Assembly: GCA_009746045.1 (NCBI GenBank) | Contig: RPFO01000261.1 | Coordinates: forward strand, 12,501 to 76,500 | DNA length: 64,000 nt | Direction of reading: 5' to 3' | From: Mesostigma viride | Taxonomy: Eukaryota > Streptophyta > Mesostigmatophyceae > Mesostigmatales > Mesostigmataceae | The notes under the pieces: model-generated | What the model saw: only the letters and a program-made list of their open reading frames with translations | Told to the model about the DNA's origin: nothing | Databases searched by the model: none | Position numbers and translations under genes: made by a program | Shown here: in pieces, positions 59,901 to 64,000 of the stretch | Layout of the letters: each line of letters starts with the position of its first letter | Numbering within the stretch: position 1 is the stretch's first letter

Positions 59901-60225
59901 CCGCGGAGTAAGTAGATGGGAGGGAGGGAGGGAGGGAGATGGAAGGAGCTCTCCAAATGAAGGTGCATTCGTATTTGTGATCAATACTAGCATGCATGCC
60001 AATCGCGGCTCGGCGGCCGGCGGCAGCACACCCCGGTGGAGCACATGGGGGACGGCACGGCGCCGGTCAGCCTTGACCGCTGGTTGGCCCACAATGTTTC
60101 CTTGACAGGTGGGGCTCGCGCCCCCCCCCCGCCGCTTCACCCCGAGACGGCCGCCCGTCTCGGTGTTGCCGGACCCCCCCCGCCGCCTGTGCCCCCCTCC
60201 TCGGCGGCGGACTACCAAGTCCCCG

Positions 60226-60596
60226 CCTTGCCGCCAACGACGTCGTCCACCCCTTCACTTTGAAGGAATTGGACGGCGCCCTTGCTCGCCTGCGGTACGA
60301 CGCAGCGGTCGGTGCCGACCACCTCTCTGCTGAGCTGCTGAAGACCCCTGACCCGGCGGTGAGGGATCTTCTGCTGGCGTTCTGCAACCGTGTCCTGCTC
60401 TCCTCCTGAGGAGGGCTGCCTTGCCACCAACGACGTCGTCCACCCCTTCACTTTGAAGGAATTGGACGGCGCCCTTGCTCGCCTGCGGTACGACGCAGCG
60501 GTCGGTGCCGACCACCTCTCTGCTGAGCTGCTGAAGACCCCTGACCCGGCGGTGAGGGATCTTCTGCTGGCGTTCTGCAACCGTGTCCTGCTCTCT
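60226..60596 (+). repeat. 193-bp tandem duplication in the LINE RT
   Basis: Units 60226-60418 and 60419-60596 are almost identical over the RT N-terminal region, with a stop at the junction (CTCCTCCTGAGGAGG). Other copies of this LINE have a single unit. Near-identity marks a recent event. Confidence 0.85.
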
Positions 60597-61123
60597 GATG
60601 AGCCTCCGCCTGCTGAATGGCAGACGGCCATCCGAGACTGTCATGCTGTACAATCTTGAAGGGCTCTGCATGCTGCTGACCCCGGTAACTATCGGGGTGT
60701 TTGCCTCCAGAGCGCCGCGCTGAAGGTCTTCATGCGCATGATGCTGCACAGGCTCCGCGCCGCGCTGGTCGACCCCACCTGGGTGAGTCTCAGATGGGTT
60801 TCGGCGTCGTGGTCGTAACCGTACTGTCATGGCTGTGTTTGTCGCGCGCCGGCCGGTTGATGGAGGAGGTGTGTCGCCTTTGCCCTGACATGCAGTTTGC
60901 CGCTGGTCTTCATTTTTGTTGACTATATCAAGGCCTTTGACACCGGGTCCTCTGGGAGGCTCTTTCGGGCCATCCTAGCTCTGGATCGGGTACCACCAGC
61001 GTTTATTGCTGCCATTCGTCGACTGTATGAGGGCTCACAGGCAGTGAGTGCGGAGTTAGGCACCACCCCACCATTCCCCCTTCACCACGGGGTGTGGCAA
61101 GGTTGTGTACGTCCTGTCCCCAT

Positions 61124-61429
61124 TAAATTAAATTAAATTAAATTAAATTATAACATGCCTCCGTTGGGAGATCATGTAGCACATATTCCATGATGGATGG
61201 GGTGGAGGAAGCCGCGTAATCGAACTATCCTAACTCTAAGCTATCTAGTCTAGAAAATCCTAACTACACTACTCATCAAAACGCCTCCTCCGCTTGGGGG
61301 GAGGGGGCTTGCCCACAGGGTCGGGCGTGTGCGCCTTGACAATCTTCTGCCACCGCGTCTTGTCCTGCATGGCAGTCCAAAGACGGGAGAGAGAGTGGAT
61401 GCGGTGCTCAAACTGGGCTGGGACCAACA
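61124..61429 (-). mobile_element. LINE 3' end inserted antisense into RT motif B
   Basis: 306 bp, flanked by TGTCCCCAT (61115-61123, 61430-61438). On the minus strand it reads FEHRIHSLSRLWTAMQDK, then KIVKAHTPDPVGKPPPPKRR and a stop, a CATC-containing 3' UTR, CTCC-CAAC-GGAG and a (TTTAA)n tail at the left edge. It splits QGCV from SPYLF of the host LINE. Closely similar to the tail at 4628-5120. Confidence 0.92.
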
Positions 61430-62346
61430 TGTCCCCATATCTGTTCATTATTGTCGTGGATCACGTCATGCGCCGGGCACGCGCGCGCTTTACTGCTCCG
61501 CTTAAGGGGTTCGAGCCCGGCTTGGACATCCTTAATGAGCGAGAGCACGGTGGGGTTGGCCCTGGCTATCGCCTGTCCGACCTGATTTATGCGGACGACA
61601 CCACCCTCATCGCGCGCCCCGAGCACATTCAGACCTGGCTGGACTGCCTGGGCTTGGAGGCGAGGGCGGTGGGGTTGGAGATTAGTGTCAAAACTGAGGC
61701 GATGGTGATTGGGGCCTCCAGTCGCCCACCGCCGCTGCCGCGACTCCTCGACGGGAAGGAGATCCCGTTCCGTGATCGCTTCAAACTGTTGGGGAGCATG
61801 CTTCCCGACACCGCCGACGATGTGGACATCGGCATCGGCCTGGCCTGGGCTCGGCATCGATCGTTCGCTGAAAACCTACTGGCACTCGAAGGTCCTCCGC
61901 GAGCACCGCAAGCGCATGCTCCTCAAGGTCCTGGTCCTCACGGTGTTCACGTATGGCGCCGAGGCATGGACGCTCACGGACACGCTGGCGGCCAAGTTAA
62001 ACGGCACGGTAACCAGGATATGCTCCGTCAGGCCCTGAATGTCGGGTTTTCCACGCATAGGTCTCTAGAATCTTTGTACCAGGGCATGAGATTAGACAGC
62101 GTAGGATAGCATTCGTAGGACATCTTGCTTGCACCAGCCAGGTAGACACCGCCCTCGGTCTGGCCGGCCCCCAGCGGCTTGGCCAGCCAGGACGGCATAT
62201 CCTGACCTGGCCTGGCCCCAAGGACATTCCTAAGAAGGTAGGCAAACATGTCATGACCTACCCACAGCAGTTGATGGCTGACCTAGTGGTCCCAGCGCAG
62301 TTTGAACATCGCATTCACTCGGGCTCTCTCTTGCTTGGACTGCTAT

Positions 62347-62496
62347 TAATTAATTAATTAATAGACACGTGACTGCGTCACGTGAGCAGAAGTCCTCAGT
62401 GGGAGGGGAACATGGGATGGAATGGATGGTATAAGCTATCTAGGTCCTAGTTACAGGGGTGTGGGCACCGCGGCCCGAATCGCTATGAATGCCATA
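62347..62496 (-). mobile_element. Complete SINE-2 copy, 150 bp
   Basis: Flanked by the perfect 13-base duplication CTTGGACTGCTAT (62334-62346, 62497-62509). In element sense it starts TATGGCATTCATAGCGATTC, contains CCATCCATTCCATCCCATG, and ends with the hairpin CACGTGAC-GCA-GTCACGTG and a (TTAA)n tail. The body is unrelated to SINE-1, but the tail repeat type is shared. Confidence 0.88.
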
Positions 62497-62798
62497 CTTG
62501 GACTGCTATGCAGGACAAGAAGAGGTGGAAGACCATTGTCCAGGCTCATACGCCCGCCCCTGTGGGCAAGCCCCCTCCCCCCAAGCGAAAGGGGCGCTTT
62601 GCTGAGTAGAATAGGTAGGGTTTTCTAGATTAGATTATCTAAGAGTTAGATTAGTTCGGTTTCGCGGCTTTGTCCCCCCTCCATCCATCCACGGGAATAT
62701 GTGCTACATGATCCCCCAACAGAGTCATGTTATAATTTAATTTAATCTCCCAACGGAGGCATGAAATAATTTAATTTAATGTTTAATGCATGCCAATC

Positions 62799-63650
62799 AT
62801 AAACGAGGCTGCATGGCTAATTGATGAATGCATGCTGATCGTCTCATCCATACAAATCACGTACATTTCAATGCATGGTAGGTTGCAAAAGGCACATAAT
62901 TAAATTATATGATGCATGCCCCAGGCAACACTTTTCATCCCACGAGTATGTGGGACACAGAATCCTAGACCTCAGATCGCCAACCTGAAGAAACTCGATC
63001 GCCCCTTGCCCTGGGAATGGCAGAGATGGGCTGGCTGTCATAGCAGGCAGCGCAGTCAATGCCAGGCGTCAGTCCTATTCTCTACATTTGAAGCGCCCAC
63101 AATGCATGCAGGGTGACGTCAGATCCAGCACTTCTACTTGTGTGAGTTAAGACACATAATGCTCTGATCTGATTTGCGAGTCAAATCTGTGGGCTCTGTA
63201 TGTTGTTTTGAATCGATGAAGCCACAACCCTAAGCACCATATCGGGCTTGAAAAATACCACGATAAGTGAGTGCACCAAGAATGGGTGGCTGTTGTAATA
63301 CACCCCTTTTTACCCATTAGCCACCTGCCAGCAGGAGCTCCGTTTACTGTTGCCACCTACATAGCTGTCCCGCGTAACATGGCAGGGAACCCTATTATGC
63401 CATCGCAATGGCCACCCAGAATGCCTTGCTACGCGATGATGGCCCACTTCATACACACGATGCATCTCCACAACCACCTGCCTAGCAGGGTAAAAACCTG
63501 GCAGAGGGCAGAATGTGCCCATTATAACTGCCGCCTCAATGGCGCCGTGTCGCCCTTGCTTCGCTCTAGACTTGGCGAACGCAGGAGGGCGAGGCAGAGA
63601 GCCGTGCGGGAGACATGCTGCGCAGCTGCAGCTAGATGGCCGCGCATTGC
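62799..63650. other. Intergenic DNA
   Basis: No gene, array or element was recognised. The right part may hold the 3' UTR of the minus-strand gene that follows. Confidence 0.4.
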
Positions 63651-63812
63651 TCAGTCATCCCATGCGCTGTCGGCCAGACCCGACTTGGTGTCCGACTGGA
63701 AGGCCAGCTGCATGAACTTGTACTGGCCGTTGATCTGCACGGGGTTGGCCTTGGGGTTGGCCGCCGCCTCCTTGGCCGCGGCTGCCTCCTCGCGCTGCTT
63801 CTGGCGCGCTGC
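63651..63812 (-). CDS. Last exon of an unidentified gene
   Basis: After an acceptor (CAACAG, then GCA) the minus strand reads 53 residues: an Ala/Glu/Lys/Arg helix (ARQKQREEAAAAKEAAA), then NPVQINGQYKFMQLAFQ, SDTKSGLADSAWDD and TGA. Codon use is GC-rich like the two spliced genes. The ordered, non-repetitive C-terminus after a helical stretch looks like real protein, but I do not recognise the family. Earlier exons lie towards or beyond the right window edge. Confidence 0.6.
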   Translation of the reverse strand, partial: AARQKQREEAAAAKEAAANPKANPVQINGQYKFMQLAFQSDTKSGLADSAWDD

Positions 63813-64000
63813 CTGTTGAGGGGGCAACAGCAGGGGGTAGCCAACAACACGGCGTCGGCAACAACAGGGCGCACGGTACCGCAGGGGAAGGGAAATTCAA
63901 CGAGGTGGCCTACCCCGAGAGACATGCTACAGGGCACGCATACTCCGGCACACAAGGCACGCAGACCACCCAATGGCTGCTCTCCGCCTGGGACGGCAAC

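Larger units (their letters stand above)
60005..62785 (+). mobile_element. 5'-truncated LINE (ORF2 linker to 3' tail) with two nested insertions
   Basis: Flanked by the 13-base duplication ATGCATGCCAATC (59992-60004, 62786-62798). It begins in the ORF2 linker. RT contains ELDGALARLRYDAAVGADH (present twice), VDYIKAFDT (motif A), a motif B split by an insertion, and YADDTTLIARPEH (motif C). Then come VFTYGAEAWTL, RQRRIAFVGHLACTSQ, MQDKKRWKTIV and PPPPKRKGRFAE before a stop. Frameshifts are present near 60.65, 60.8 and 61.88 kb. The 3' UTR has CATC units and two successive hairpin/(TTTAA)n ends. Insertions lie at 61124-61429 and 62347-62496. Confidence 0.88.

Noticed and set aside
1-64000. LTR retroelements, Polintons, ribosomal RNA or organelle genes
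   Set aside because: No paired LTRs, integrase, protease, capsid or rRNA signatures were seen on either strand.

Overview
The window is nuclear DNA of a eukaryote with GT-AG introns, long repeat-filled introns and dense retroposons. One spliced gene carries a plant-type DUF936 domain, a family I know from green plants. Codon third positions in the host genes are GC-rich and simple repeats are very abundant. Together these suggest a green alga or related Viridiplantae lineage; this is an inference and the species is not resolved.

Layout. 0-3 kb: a perfect fold-back repeat, then a two-exon elongin-B-like gene (+). 4-18 kb: a retroposon cluster of LINE and SINE pieces nested in one another. It includes a LINE in which 1.65 kb of (GGGA)n and (CATC)n stands where the reverse transcriptase should be. 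It also includes a near full-length L1-like LINE (10.0-17.1 kb) split by a 1.7 kb TTAA-flanked DNA transposon, and several fold-back elements. 18.4-22.5 kb: a PHD-finger exon (-) and a hAT-like element carrying a second type of LINE. 24.9-39.6 kb: a 16-exon choline-transporter-like (SLC44/CTL) gene (-). 41.9-56.7 kb: a 12-exon DUF936 gene (+), divergent from the transporter gene across a 2.3 kb intergenic region. 57-62.8 kb: a second retroposon cluster with several clear target-site duplications. 63.65 kb: the last exon of an unidentified gene (-) that runs off the window.

Both long host genes were rebuilt by splicing. Every exon junction in them keeps frame and phase, giving about 616 and 1,665 residues. 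Their introns hold most of the minisatellites, with units of 4, 9, 11, 25, 31 and 40/47 bp.

Most informative non-genic pattern: LINEs and SINEs of different sequence end in the same small hairpin (stem CTCCC/GGGAG or close variants, usually a CAAC loop) followed by short tandem tails (TTAA, TTAAT, AAT). The stem is kept even where the loop has changed. This points to a shared 3' recognition structure used by one reverse-transcription machinery.
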